From RH-AL1 sp964235705 (GTDB lineage: Bacteria; Pseudomonadota; Alphaproteobacteria; Rhizobiales; Beijerinckiaceae), in NCBI GenBank assembly GCA_964235705.1, contig CAXSDP010000036.1, positions 1-38,428 on the forward strand: DNA of 38,428 nucleotides, in the 5' to 3' direction. Under the pieces are notes generated by a model, which saw only the letters and a program-made list of their open reading frames with translations, ran no database searches and had not been told where the DNA came from. The position numbers and the translations under genes were made by a program. Positions within the stretch are counted from its first letter, which is position 1. Each line of letters starts with the position of its first letter. This document shows, piece after piece, positions 7,961-15,875 of this stretch.

Positions 7961-8896
7961 TTAAACGAAGCAGTTGCGCTCGGCCTCGGCGATCTGCCTG
8001 CCGACGGAGGCGTGCCGCCATGCCGGTTGCTCGATCACGCGCTTGAAATGCTGCTGAAGGTGGTAGCGGACCGTCTTGAACGTGTCGGCCGGCGGCACCC
8101 AGGCGGCTAGCTTGCCGTGTTCCTCCGCGAGGTCGCGGTAAGGCTGATGGTAGGTCCGTCCCCAGGGTGCGAAGGCACCGTCCCAGGGACGCGGTTGCGA
8201 CATGAAGTGGAGGATGGTCGGCTCGATCCGCGGGGCGAAATCAAGGCCGAGGAAGAAGCTCGGGAAGTTCCACCTGTAGGACATGGTCAGGCAGCGCTCG
8301 CCGCAGCAGAGGTTCAGCGGATCCTGGTCGGCGAAACGATAGGAGTGGCCGCTCCTCGCCGATGCCGCGATCACGGCGCGGCCGATCTCCTCCCAGTCGC
8401 GGAGATTGAAGCGCAGCACCCCGGAATTACGATAGGATCCGACCTCTCCGGGGCCGATGCCGATGGAAGCGAGGTAGGCTTTATTGCGGGTGTGCGCGCG
8501 CTCCCTGACGATGATGGCCATGGGATCCAGCGCAGCCAGGAAGCAGCCGGAGGGAACATCCGCGTCGAGCAGCGGTTGAACGCTGCCCAATATCTGAGTG
8601 TCGCCATCGAGGTAGACAACCGACTCGTAGCAATCGTCTGCCAAGAGCCGAGCGAGGAAGAAGCGCGCGAAGAGGATGGGGAGTCCGTCGATGGCGGACC
8701 GTTCCGTATAGCGGAACTTGACGCCGTACTGCGCGAAGATCGTGAGAAAGGCCTCCGACTTGGCGGTCGGCTCCCCGAAGCAGAAGACGATGACATCCGA
8801 TGCTTCGGTCGATTTCCTGACCTGGATCGCACTAAGGAGGGTAGGCAGAAGGTAGTTCTCGTCGATCGTGTAGCAGCAGACTTTATTCGATGGCAT
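7961..8896 (-). CDS. Glycosyltransferase, GT8-like (GT-A fold)
   Basis: This 311-residue retaining-type glycosyltransferase resembles the glycogenin/LgtC family, which adds hexoses from UDP or related donors. The metal-binding DxD is YLDGDT (Asp97, Asp99). NSGVLRFNL follows at about 157-165, FADQDPLN at 188-195 and ILHFMSQPRPW at 228-238, matching the order DxD, NSG, DQD and H-x-x-G-x-x-K-P-W of the family, with Arg replacing the usual Lys in the last motif. ATG 8896 is preferred because the protein then opens directly with NKVCCYTIDENY, the first beta strand; ATG 8923 in the same frame is an alternative. It converges on the ExoX-like gene and is divergent from the acyltransferase, with an AT-rich box upstream of each start. 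It probably adds a side-chain or backbone sugar to the exopolysaccharide. Confidence 0.8.
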   Translation of the reverse strand: MPSNKVCCYTIDENYLLPTLLSAIQVRKSTEASDVIVFCFGEPTAKSEAFLTIFAQYGVKFRYTERSAIDGLPILFARFFLARLLADDCYESVVYLDGDTQILGSVQPLLDADVPSGCFLAALDPMAIIVRERAHTRNKAYLASIGIGPGEVGSYRNSGVLRFNLRDWEEIGRAVIAASARSGHSYRFADQDPLNLCCGERCLTMSYRWNFPSFFLGLDFAPRIEPTILHFMSQPRPWDGAFAPWGRTYHQPYRDLAEEHGKLAAWVPPADTFKTVRYHLQQHFKRVIEQPAWRHASVGRQIAEAERNCFV

Positions 8897-8949
8897 TACG
8901 ACCGACCCCCGCGACGGCCGCATCCTAGGTAGTCTCGACGGAAGGCAAA

Positions 8950-8961
8950 AATTAAATTTGG
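8950..8961 (-). promoter_or_regulatory. AT-rich box upstream of the GT8-like gene
   Basis: Read on the gene strand this is CCAAATTTAATT, ending 54 bases before the preferred start of the glycosyltransferase. A near-identical box (CCGAATTTAATT) lies at a similar distance before the divergent acyltransferase, in the same orientation relative to its own gene. A shared regulator site is the likely meaning. Confidence 0.35.
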
Positions 8962-9068
8962 AAGAGCAATTGCGAAGAGCTGTGCGAAAATACTGGTTGC
9001 CGGCACCGCTTCGAGCGGTGCCCCTCGTGTCGAATGCCGCGTCGCCGTTCGCTGTCAGGCAGGCTCAT

Positions 9069-9117
9069 CCCCCCCCCCCCACGGTTCCGGAGCGTCGCGG
9101 CAACGAGGAGGGGGGGG
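9069..9117. repeat. Facing homopolymer tracts, C12 and G8
   Basis: A run of about 12 C (9069-9080) is followed 29 bases later by a run of 8 G (9110-9117), so the two can pair as a hairpin with an 8-bp all-GC stem. The spacer between GT8-like and acyltransferase genes contains no supported gene. Run lengths should be treated with care because such tracts are error-prone in sequencing. Confidence 0.6.
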
Positions 9118-9228
9118 CCTTCCGCCTGAGGAGTTGGCATCCCGCGATGGCGATGGGGCTTCGCGAAGTCGGCAACCGACGCTTGCCGTGCGACGCGCGT
9201 CGATGCGCCTGGTCGGCAGTAGAAACGT

Positions 9229-9240
9229 CCGAATTTAATT
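9229..9240 (+). promoter_or_regulatory. AT-rich box upstream of the acyltransferase gene
   Basis: CCGAATTTAATT ends 58 bases before the GTG start. It mirrors the box at 8950-8961 in sequence, distance and orientation to its gene, which argues against chance AT richness. Confidence 0.35.
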
Positions 9241-9298
9241 GGACTCGTCATGGAGACGTCCATAGAGAACCTGCAGACGCTTCGGGAAGTTTTGCTCC

Positions 9299-10357
9299 GT
9301 GTCGACGCCTAATCATCTGTCCGGGTTGGACGGCCTGCGCGGTGTCGCCGCTTTCGGCGTCCTGATGCTTCACGTCGCCCTGTACTTCAACTTGTCCAGC
9401 ATCGGTGGTCTCGTCGACAACCACGCGTATCTTGCGGTCGACTGCTTTTACATGATCAGCGGCTTCATCATCGCGCATTCCTTCGATCAAAAGATGGATC
9501 GGGGCCTGACGCTGTCCCGCTTCTACGTGTCCCGCGTGCTGCGCCTTTACCCCATGCTGATCGCGGGCTCGGTGCTCGGCGCCCTTGGGCTGGGGGGCTT
9601 CTGGTTCCTGCACCGCGAGATTCCGCTCTCCTCGATCCTGACGGCTGGGCTGTCGGGCGTTTTCCTGGTGCCAACCTACGTCCTGCTGCAGTACAAGCCC
9701 TACGTCTTCCCCCTGAACAGCTCGTACTGGTCGCTGTTCTTCGAATTCGTGCTCTACGCATTCTACGCCATCAGCTATCGGCCGTTGAAGCGTCCCGCGA
9801 TCCTCGCGGGCGCGCTTCTCATCTCGGCGGTCGCGCTCGTCTGGGTCTCCGCCACCGCAGGTGGCTTGGACGTCGGCTACCGTGCCGACGACTATCTCCT
9901 AGGCTTCGGTCGCGCGCTGCTTCCATTCCTCGTTGGCATGGCGATCCGCCGCTCGCGCCTTTACCGACCAAATAGCCTTCGTTTCGGCTCCTTCGCGGTG
10001 GTGATGGCCATTCCGCTCTTTTGCAACCCTTTCGCGAAAAGCGGCGTCCACGACGTCGCCGCCGTACTCGTGATGCTGCCATTGATGGTAATCTGCCTGG
10101 CGAACGCGGGGCGGTTTCGTCAACTCGATCAGGTCGCGAACGTGATGGGCGAGCTGTCCTACCCCATCTACGCGATCCACTACCCAATCGTCGTCGCCTG
10201 CGCGAACGCCTGCAAACTGCTTCGCCTCCCTGCTGCGGTTAACGCGGCGGCCGCGTTCAGCTGCACCGTCGGCATCGTCACGGCCGCGATGCTCCTCTCC
10301 AGGTACTACGATCGCCCGGTCCGGGCCGCGATGACGAGGTGGGTCGGCGCGACGTAG
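9299..10357 (+). CDS. Membrane acyltransferase, acyltransferase-3 family (OafA/ExoZ-like)
   Basis: This 352-residue polytopic inner-membrane protein should transfer acetyl or another small acyl group onto a polysaccharide. The N-terminal motif LDGLRGVAAFGVLMLHV (10-26) holds the conserved Arg14 and His25, and AVDCFYMISGFIIAHSF followed by FYVSRVLRLYP is the second family block. About ten hydrophobic segments follow, and the C-terminal GELSYPIYAIHYPIV is also typical. The start is GTG 9299, because the family motif begins ten residues later and no in-frame ATG lies near. It ends the polysaccharide block, next to glycosyltransferases, which suggests O-acylation of the same exopolysaccharide, comparable with ExoZ in succinoglycan clusters. 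A noncoding repeat begins 12 bases after its stop codon. Confidence 0.88.
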   Translation: MSTPNHLSGLDGLRGVAAFGVLMLHVALYFNLSSIGGLVDNHAYLAVDCFYMISGFIIAHSFDQKMDRGLTLSRFYVSRVLRLYPMLIAGSVLGALGLGGFWFLHREIPLSSILTAGLSGVFLVPTYVLLQYKPYVFPLNSSYWSLFFEFVLYAFYAISYRPLKRPAILAGALLISAVALVWVSATAGGLDVGYRADDYLLGFGRALLPFLVGMAIRRSRLYRPNSLRFGSFAVVMAIPLFCNPFAKSGVHDVAAVLVMLPLMVICLANAGRFRQLDQVANVMGELSYPIYAIHYPIVVACANACKLLRLPAAVNAAAAFSCTVGIVTAAMLLSRYYDRPVRAAMTRWVGAT

Positions 10358-10368
10358 CCGACGTGGAA

Positions 10369-10536
10369 TGTGGATCGGCCCCGAACATTGACTCCCGTCA
10401 AAATAACGACAGGCCACCGTTATAGCAGATAAATCTGCTTCAGGGATGGGGTCGCAGTCTGCGCCGGCCTTGACCCCACCTCATGAATTGTTTCCGCAAT
10501 CGTTACATCCACTTCTGTATATTGTCAGAAAGGTCA
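10369..10536. repeat. Noncoding repeat, copy 1 of 2 (diverged)
   Basis: This roughly 165-base stretch is similar to 33188-33354 along its length. Both share a GATCGG/AATCGG-CCGAACATTG opening, a GGGGTCGC...GACCC hairpin and the closing pattern CCTCAT-N7-TTCCGCAAT-N2-TTACATC-N-ACTT. Copy 1 contains the perfect inverted repeat AGCAGAT/ATCTGCT at about 10427-10442. Both copies lie directly after a gene stop and before decayed DNA. The opening resembles the ends of some IS21-type elements, but this is recollection, not a match I could run. Confidence 0.65.
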
Positions 10537-10790
10537 CGCTCTCGACGCCGAAACGCCTATCGCCATTTTCAACGGCGGTCGGGTGGCGCCCTTTCCATCG
10601 ACAAAACGCCGTCCATCGAGCAGAAAGTCCAACAGCCGGCGCAGCTAGGACGCGTCGGTCGAGGTTGCCGTCATCAGCACGACGCGCGCGAGACCCAAGG
10701 TCACGTCGTTCGGCTCAATGTCCTTGCGGATGGTGCCGTCCGCAGCGCCCGCGCCCATGAAACGTACCATCACGGCTCGGGCGCAGGTCT
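10534..10790 (-). pseudogene. C-terminal relic of a TetR-family regulator
   Basis: The minus strand reads RAVMVRFMGAGAADGTIRKD followed by IEPNDVTLGLARVVLM, then a TAG at 10645-10647, then LRRLLDFLLDGRR. This is the C-terminal ligand-domain pattern of TetR regulators (A-G-x-A-x-G-x-I-R-x-D-x-x-P-x-D-V, ending in a R-x-L-D-x-L-x-D-G helix). The N-terminal DNA-binding half is absent and the frame carries an internal stop, so this is a remnant. It lies between the noncoding repeat and an IS630 relic, which suggests it was cut by element movement. It is not the same gene as the TetR-type regulators at 2.4 or 35 kb. Confidence 0.5.
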
Positions 10791-11028
10791 CCGGTGGCCG
10801 ATGCCATCGGCAACGTCAAGGCTATGTGAAAGGCGCCGAGTGCCCGTGGGCGGTGAGCAGCGGTTCCGCGTCCGCCGCAAGGGCATCGAGCAACACACCA
10901 TCCCTACCAGTGGTTCGCGCGTCGGGAAGCTGCATTATAGCGTGATCCGAGCGATGTGAACTGGCCTGGTCTTGCCCGCTTGGCTTGAAGGGTGGTTCAC
11001 AAGGCCGGCCGGGCTGAGGGCGGGTGGC
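10791..11028. other. No supported gene
   Basis: This spacer between the TetR relic and the IS630 relic shows no convincing coding content. It may contain the left end of the IS630 element, but I could not delimit an inverted repeat. Confidence 0.35.
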
Positions 11029-11781
11029 ATGTCGACACCGCTCTCGCTTGATCCCCGGGTCCGTGGTCTGGCCGCGCTCGCCACCGGGCTGAGCCACCAG
11101 CAGGTCGGCGTCCGCTTCGGGGTGAGTTCGGCCAGCGCGGGCCGCTGGCGGGCGCTGGCGGGCGACGGTGGTGATTCCAGGCCAAAGCCGATGGGCGGCG
11201 ACCAGCGCACCCGGCGCATCGAAGCGCGCGGCGACCTGATCCTTGCCCCCTACGGGGCGGAGCGGGGCATCACGCTGCGGGAGTTGAGAGCGGCGCTGGC
11301 GCGACGTGGGGGGTCGGTCGGCTACGGCGGGTTGTGGCGCTTCTTCCGGCGACGCGCCATCACCGTGGAACAAAGACGGCGCGCGCGGCCGATGCTTCGA
11401 GAGGCTCAGCAGGACCGTCCGGACGTCCTGAGGCAACGCGAGGTTTGGTTCGAGGACCAGCTCGACCTTGATCCCGACCGGCTGGTGTTCACCCACGAGA
11501 CATGGGCCTCCGCTGCCATGGCCCGCACGCGCGGCCGGGCACCGCGCGGACAACGCCTGCGCGCCGCCATCCCGCGTGGCCACTGGACAACCACGACCTT
11601 CATCGCCGGACGCACCGGCAGCGCGCTCGGGACCAGGATCGGCACGCTCCTCGACGCCTTCACGCCCGGAGGGTGCGCCAACCACTTCGCCGCGGCCGGC
11701 TACGATGCAACCGGAACGGATCCAGCTCTAGCCCCGTATTCTGCCCGCGGTAGCCAGGGCGTCGGCGTTTCGCGACCGTGA
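11029..11781 (+). pseudogene. IS630-family transposase with an internal deletion
   Basis: The N-terminal part is intact: helix-turn-helix GLSHQQVGVRFGVSSASAGR at about 20-39, then GYGGLWRFFRRRAITVEQ, typical of IS630 transposases. The block LDPDRLVFTHETWASAAMAR (148-167) corresponds to the first catalytic region, where the family has D-E-T-W; here the Asp is His. After HWTTTTFIAGR (185-195) the sequence jumps straight to GTLLDAFTPGGCANHFAAAG, which in full-length members lies at the extreme C-terminus. The core with the second catalytic Asp and the final acidic residue is missing, with the junction near 11614. The enzyme cannot be active. ATG 11029 begins the usual MSTPLSLDPRVRGLA N-terminus. 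Confidence 0.8.
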
Positions 11782-11976
11782 CCATGGCAAACAAGACGGC
11801 TCGGATCGTGGGCGCTCGTGGCCTGCGGCAAGCCTATCGCGCGGCGCAACTGTCTGCGCGGGCGGCAGAAAAGGGCAAGCGGAACAACAGGATCAGCTGG
11901 TTGGGTCTGGCTGAAGGAGGCGGGAGTGGCGTCAAGTAATGGCGAACCGATCAAGTCGGTCGCAAGGATGAGATAG
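11754..11976 (+). pseudogene. C-terminal relic of an IS110-family transposase
   Basis: The frame GRRRFATVTMANKTARIV (ATG at 11784) followed, after a one-base shift near 11810, by WALVACGKP resembles the end of IS110-type transposases, where ANKTARIVWALL is close to invariant. Upstream it is cut by the end of the IS630 relic. The rest of the shifted frame, to the TAG at 11974-11976, has no clear match. The assignment rests on about 25 residues. Confidence 0.5.
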
Positions 11977-12072
11977 CGCATATCCAAGGTATCATAGCCT
12001 ATGAATTAGGCAATCAGCGGCCAATGGAGAGGTGCGAAAAACAAGCTTGCCACTCTCCGCTCATATAAACTA

Positions 12073-12098
12073 GCATGCGATCGTAATAATCGCCATGC
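12073..12098. promoter_or_regulatory. Imperfect inverted repeat at the start of the hydroxyacid cluster
   Basis: GCATGCGAT at 12073-12081 faces ATCGCCATGC at 12089-12098, with one mismatch in the stem. It overlaps the first possible ATG (12095) of the FAD-linked dehydrogenase gene. Its position ahead of the whole cluster makes it a candidate operator for the IclR-type regulator encoded at 18.6 kb; this link is inference. Confidence 0.3.
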
Positions 12099-13606
12099 AA
12101 TCGGTTAATCACGGCATGAGCATGATGGAAACATTGAACGGGATTGTCGGCGCGACTGCCGTGCTGACGAAGCCGGGTGATGTCGAGACCCACATAAAGG
12201 ATTGGCGCGGGCGCTATCGTGGTCCCGCCCTTTGCGTGGTGTTGCCGGCCGATACGGCCCAAGTCTCGGCCATCGTCAGGCTTTGCGCGGAGACCGGCAC
12301 GCCGGTGCTGGCGCAGGGCGGGAACACCAGCCTGTGCGGCGGCGCCGTGCCCCGGACCGGCGGCCCTCCGCCCGTCATCGTCGGCCTGCAACGCATGCGC
12401 CGCATCAGGGACGTCGACACCATCAACAACGCCATCACGGTGGAAGCGGGCTGCGTGCTGGCGAGCCTGCAGGAGGAGGCCGCTCGCGTCGGCCGCCTGT
12501 ACGCCGTGAGTCTGGGGGCGGAAGGGTCCTGCCAGGTCGGCGGCACCATCGCCACCAACGCCGGAGGGACGGGCGTGCTGCGCTACGGCAACACGCGCGA
12601 CAACGTCCTCGGCCTCGAGGTCGTCCTGCCGGACGGCGAGATCTGGGACGGCCTCACCAGCCTGCGCAAGAACAACACGGGCTACGACCTCAAGCACCTC
12701 TTCGTCGGTTCGGAGGGCACCCTCGGCATCGTCACCGCGGCGGTGCTGAAGCTTCACCCGTTACCGACGGCGCGTTCGGTCGCGTGGCTCGGCGTCAAGG
12801 ATCCCCGGGCGGCGCTCGACGTGCTGGGCTTGTTCCGCGCCTCCTGCGACGCGCGTTTGTCCGCCTTCGAGCTGATGGACGAGAACCAAGTCGCGCTCGT
12901 GCTCGAGCACGTTCCCGGGCGGCGCTGCCCCCTCGCAAACGTCGCGGGCTGGCACGTGCTCGTCGAGCTGTCGGACACGAGCGACGACGCCGCGCTCGAC
13001 GCGGCGATGCATGAGGTCCTCGAACGCGCCTTCGCCCGCGACCTCGTCGGGGATGCCGCCATCGGCGCGAGCGAGGCCCAACGCGCCGCGATGTGGGCGT
13101 TCCGCCACAGCGTGTCGGAGGCCAACAAGAAGGGCGGGATCGGCTTGACGTCCGACAGCGCGGTCCCGGTCTCGGCCGTACCGGCCTTCATCGCGGACGC
13201 CACCGCCGCGGTCCGCGCCATCGTGCCGGACCTCCGCGTCGTGGTGGTCTCCCACCTCGGCGACGGCAACGTCCACTTCATTCCGTTCTTCGCCTTCGAG
13301 CGGTGGGCGGCGCTCGACGACCGGGAGGGCATGGCGACGCGCGTGCGCCGGGCCGTCAACGACGTCGCCGCGGTTCATGGCGGCACGTTCAGCGCCGAGC
13401 ACGGCGTTGGCCAAACGCTGACGGCCGAGATGGCCCGCTACAAGCCCGCCGTGGAGATCGCGCTGATGCGCGCCGTGAAGCGGGCCTTCGATCCCAAGGA
13501 CTTGTTCAACGCGGGCCGCCTCCTGCCGGGGACGCAGCCGGCAGGAGGCGCCACGCCACCGCGCCCGAGCCATCGTCACGACCTTCAACCTGGGAGAGTT
13601 CCATGA
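12095..13606 (+). CDS. FAD-linked 2-hydroxyacid dehydrogenase (GlcD/D-lactate/D-2-hydroxyglutarate dehydrogenase family)
   Basis: This roughly 500-residue flavoprotein should oxidise a D-2-hydroxy acid to the 2-oxo acid. The PCMH-type FAD domain is clear: GGNTSLCGGAVP near residue 75, then SLGAEGSCQVGGTIATNAGG and LKHLFVGSEGTLGIVTAAVL. The C-terminal FAD-oxidase domain carries the metal-binding HLGDGNVHF near 390 and the closing AEHGVGQ near 434. Length and order match D-2-hydroxyglutarate, D-lactate and glycolate dehydrogenases; the substrate cannot be told apart by eye. ATG 12095 is the outermost start, but ATGs at 12116, 12122 and 12125 would also fit the family N-terminus. The stop overlaps the next start as ATGA, so it is translationally coupled to the ABC binding-protein gene and is probably the first gene of the operon. 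Confidence 0.82.
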   Translation: MQSVNHGMSMMETLNGIVGATAVLTKPGDVETHIKDWRGRYRGPALCVVLPADTAQVSAIVRLCAETGTPVLAQGGNTSLCGGAVPRTGGPPPVIVGLQRMRRIRDVDTINNAITVEAGCVLASLQEEAARVGRLYAVSLGAEGSCQVGGTIATNAGGTGVLRYGNTRDNVLGLEVVLPDGEIWDGLTSLRKNNTGYDLKHLFVGSEGTLGIVTAAVLKLHPLPTARSVAWLGVKDPRAALDVLGLFRASCDARLSAFELMDENQVALVLEHVPGRRCPLANVAGWHVLVELSDTSDDAALDAAMHEVLERAFARDLVGDAAIGASEAQRAAMWAFRHSVSEANKKGGIGLTSDSAVPVSAVPAFIADATAAVRAIVPDLRVVVVSHLGDGNVHFIPFFAFERWAALDDREGMATRVRRAVNDVAAVHGGTFSAEHGVGQTLTAEMARYKPAVEIALMRAVKRAFDPKDLFNAGRLLPGTQPAGGATPPRPSHRHDLQPGRVP

Positions 13607-14688
13607 GCGACATCAGCAGGATCGGACCGTCCCGCCGCGGCCTGCTCGCCGGCGTATCCGCCGGCACGGCCGCGCTCGCGATGCCGGCGGTGTGGAGCCC
13701 CTCCCGCGCGGCCGGCAAACGCATCGTCGTTCGCGACGACGGCGGCATCTACTCCAAGGCTTATACGGCCGTGTTCTACAAGCCCTTCACGCAGGCCAGC
13801 GGCATCGAGGTGGTCGGTGTCCAGGCGAACGCCGAACCCACCGCGCAGATCAAGAGCATGGTGGATACCAAAAGCTACACCTGGGACATGGCCAAGATCA
13901 GCTGGCCCGCCATCGCGCTGCTGACCGCCGGCGACAAGCCTTACCTCGAGAAGCACGGCGTCGGATCCGATCCTGTCGTGGCCAAGATCCCGGCGGAGTA
14001 CATGAGCCCGTACGGCGTCGGGACCAACGTTTACTGCACGGTGCTGGCCTTCCGAACGGATGCCTTCAAGGGCCGCAGGGCGCCGGCCTCCTGGGCGGAC
14101 CTTTGGAACATCAAGGACGTGCCCGGACGTCGCGCCATGCGCAAGTTCGCCTTCGACACGATCGAGGAAGCCCTGATGGGCGCGGGCGTGCCGGTCGCCG
14201 GCGTTTACCCTTGCGACCGCGCCAAGGCGTTCGCCTCGCTCGACCGCATCAAGCCCTCCGTCGACGTGTGGTGGACGAGCGGCGCGCAGGTCGAGCAGAT
14301 GCTGGAGTCCGGCGAAGTCGACATGCTGCCGACCTGGATCTCCCGCGCGCAGTCCGCGCAGGCGGCGGGCGCGCCGGTCGAGGTCGTGTGGAACCAGAAC
14401 ATCTGGGGATGCGACAGTTGGTCGATCCTCGCCGGAACGCCCAACGCCGACGCCTGCCGCGACTTCATCAAGTTCGCCTCGGACCCGAAGCGCCAGGCCG
14501 CCTTGACCGAATATTTCCCCGCCGGCGTCACCCAGCCCGAAGCCTTCAACTACATCAAGGCCGATATCGCGAGGAACTGCCCCTCGGCTCAGGCGAACAT
14601 CAAGAGCGGCCTGAAGATCGACGCGACGTACTGGCTCGACAACCAAGCCGCGGTGATCGAGCGCTTCAACGCCTGGATCCTGACTTGA
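13603..14688 (+). CDS. ABC transporter periplasmic solute-binding protein (PotD/extracellular family 1), Tat-type signal
   Basis: This 361-residue periplasmic binding protein captures the substrate for the importer encoded next. The signal is a Tat type: SRRGLLAGVSAGTAALAMPA, with cleavage expected after a downstream A-x-A (about residue 36). The mature protein begins RIVVRDDGGIYSKAYTAVFY, the usual first strand of spermidine/putrescine- and opine-type binding proteins, and YGVGTNVYCTVLAFRTDAF and PSVDVWWTSGAQVEQMLESG are further family blocks. GGGAGAG lies four bases before ATG 13603, and the start overlaps the preceding stop. Polyamine transporters of this family are the best known, but many members import other small organic solutes. 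The flanking hydroxyacid dehydrogenases argue that the ligand is not a polyamine. Confidence 0.85.
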   Translation: MSDISRIGPSRRGLLAGVSAGTAALAMPAVWSPSRAAGKRIVVRDDGGIYSKAYTAVFYKPFTQASGIEVVGVQANAEPTAQIKSMVDTKSYTWDMAKISWPAIALLTAGDKPYLEKHGVGSDPVVAKIPAEYMSPYGVGTNVYCTVLAFRTDAFKGRRAPASWADLWNIKDVPGRRAMRKFAFDTIEEALMGAGVPVAGVYPCDRAKAFASLDRIKPSVDVWWTSGAQVEQMLESGEVDMLPTWISRAQSAQAAGAPVEVVWNQNIWGCDSWSILAGTPNADACRDFIKFASDPKRQAALTEYFPAGVTQPEAFNYIKADIARNCPSAQANIKSGLKIDATYWLDNQAAVIERFNAWILT

Positions 14689-14773
14689 ACCATCGTCGGG
14701 CGCGGTCCATGCGGTGCCCGGCGACGAGACCCGCTTGAGCGTGCCCGACAGCGATCGGCGTCCGGAGGATCAC

Positions 14774-15871
14774 GTGCCGTCGACCCATCTGCAAATCGCC
14801 AACGTTTCGAAACGCTACGGTGAATTCGTCGCCCTCGCGCCGACCGACCTCGAGGTGCCGGCCGGCGAGTTCCTCACCCTGCTCGGTCCCTCCGGCTCGG
14901 GCAAGACGACCCTCCTCAGCCTCGTCGCGGGTCTCGTCCACCCCGACGGGGGTCGGGTGGCCATCGGCGGCGCCGACGTGACCTACAGCGCACCCTACGA
15001 GCGCGACATTGGCATGGTTTTCCAGAACTATGCCCTGTTCCCCCACATGAGCGTCGAGGACAACGTCGCCTTCCCGTTGAAGATGCGGAAGGTCAAGGAC
15101 GCGGAGGCGCGGCGCCGCGCCGGCGAGGCGTTGGAGCTGGTCCGCCTGCCGCACCTGGCGAGGCGTTACCCGCGCGAACTGTCCGGCGGTCAGCAACAGC
15201 GGATCGCCCTAGCCCGCTGCATGGTCTACCGCCCCGCGATCATCCTCATGGACGAACCCCTGGGCGCGCTCGACAAGAAGTTGCGCGATCACATGCAGCT
15301 CGAGATCAAGCGCATTCATCGCGAATTGCGCACCACGATCGTTTACGTGACGCACGATCAGGAGGAGGCGATGACGATGTCGGATCGCGTTTGCCTCATG
15401 AACGCCGGGCGCATCGAGCAACTGGGCACGCCCGATGACCTTTACTTCAGGCCCCGGACCTTGTTCGTCGCCGACTTCCTCGGCGACTCCAACCTGCTCC
15501 CCGCCAGGGTCGAGCATATCGCACAGGGCAGGCTCGACGTTTCGTTGGCCCAAGTCGAGGGGACGCTCGGGATCGCCGGGGACGGCGCCGCCTTCGAGGC
15601 CGGCCAGGCCGTGAGGCTGATGGTTCGCCCGCAGAACCTCGCCGTCACCTCGGGCGCGGCGAGGGGCAAGATCATGGCCCGCGTCACCGAGGTGATGGTC
15701 AGCGGCAGCCTGACGAAGCTGTACATGGAACCCGTGGCCGCCGGACTCCCGTCCCTCGTCTCGGCCCACCCGACGCGATCCCGCGCGGTCCCCCACGCGG
15801 TCGGCGACCTGGTCTCGCTCGACTGGGACGCGTCCGACGCGGTCGCGATCGCGGACCCGATCGCGGCCTGA
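14774..15871 (+). CDS. ABC transporter ATP-binding protein (PotA-like)
   Basis: This 365-residue ATPase energises the importer. Walker A GPSGSGKTT is at about 38-46, the signature LSGGQQQR at about 136-143, Walker B ILMDEP near 158-162, and the switch His is in VTHDQEEAM. The C-terminal TOBE domain carries RLMVRPQNLAV, typical of the PotA/MalK group. The start is placed at GTG 14774 because GGAGG lies five bases before it; the frame is open 20 codons further upstream from another GTG, but that extension has no family similarity. The stop lies four bases before the permease start, so the two are co-translated as parts of one transporter. Confidence 0.88.
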   Translation: MPSTHLQIANVSKRYGEFVALAPTDLEVPAGEFLTLLGPSGSGKTTLLSLVAGLVHPDGGRVAIGGADVTYSAPYERDIGMVFQNYALFPHMSVEDNVAFPLKMRKVKDAEARRRAGEALELVRLPHLARRYPRELSGGQQQRIALARCMVYRPAIILMDEPLGALDKKLRDHMQLEIKRIHRELRTTIVYVTHDQEEAMTMSDRVCLMNAGRIEQLGTPDDLYFRPRTLFVADFLGDSNLLPARVEHIAQGRLDVSLAQVEGTLGIAGDGAAFEAGQAVRLMVRPQNLAVTSGAARGKIMARVTEVMVSGSLTKLYMEPVAAGLPSLVSAHPTRSRAVPHAVGDLVSLDWDASDAVAIADPIAA

Positions 15872-15875
15872 TGCC

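Noticed and set aside
9061..9120. Intrinsic terminator made by the C and G tracts
   Set aside because: No T run follows on either strand, and the site lies upstream of both divergent genes rather than after a stop codon.
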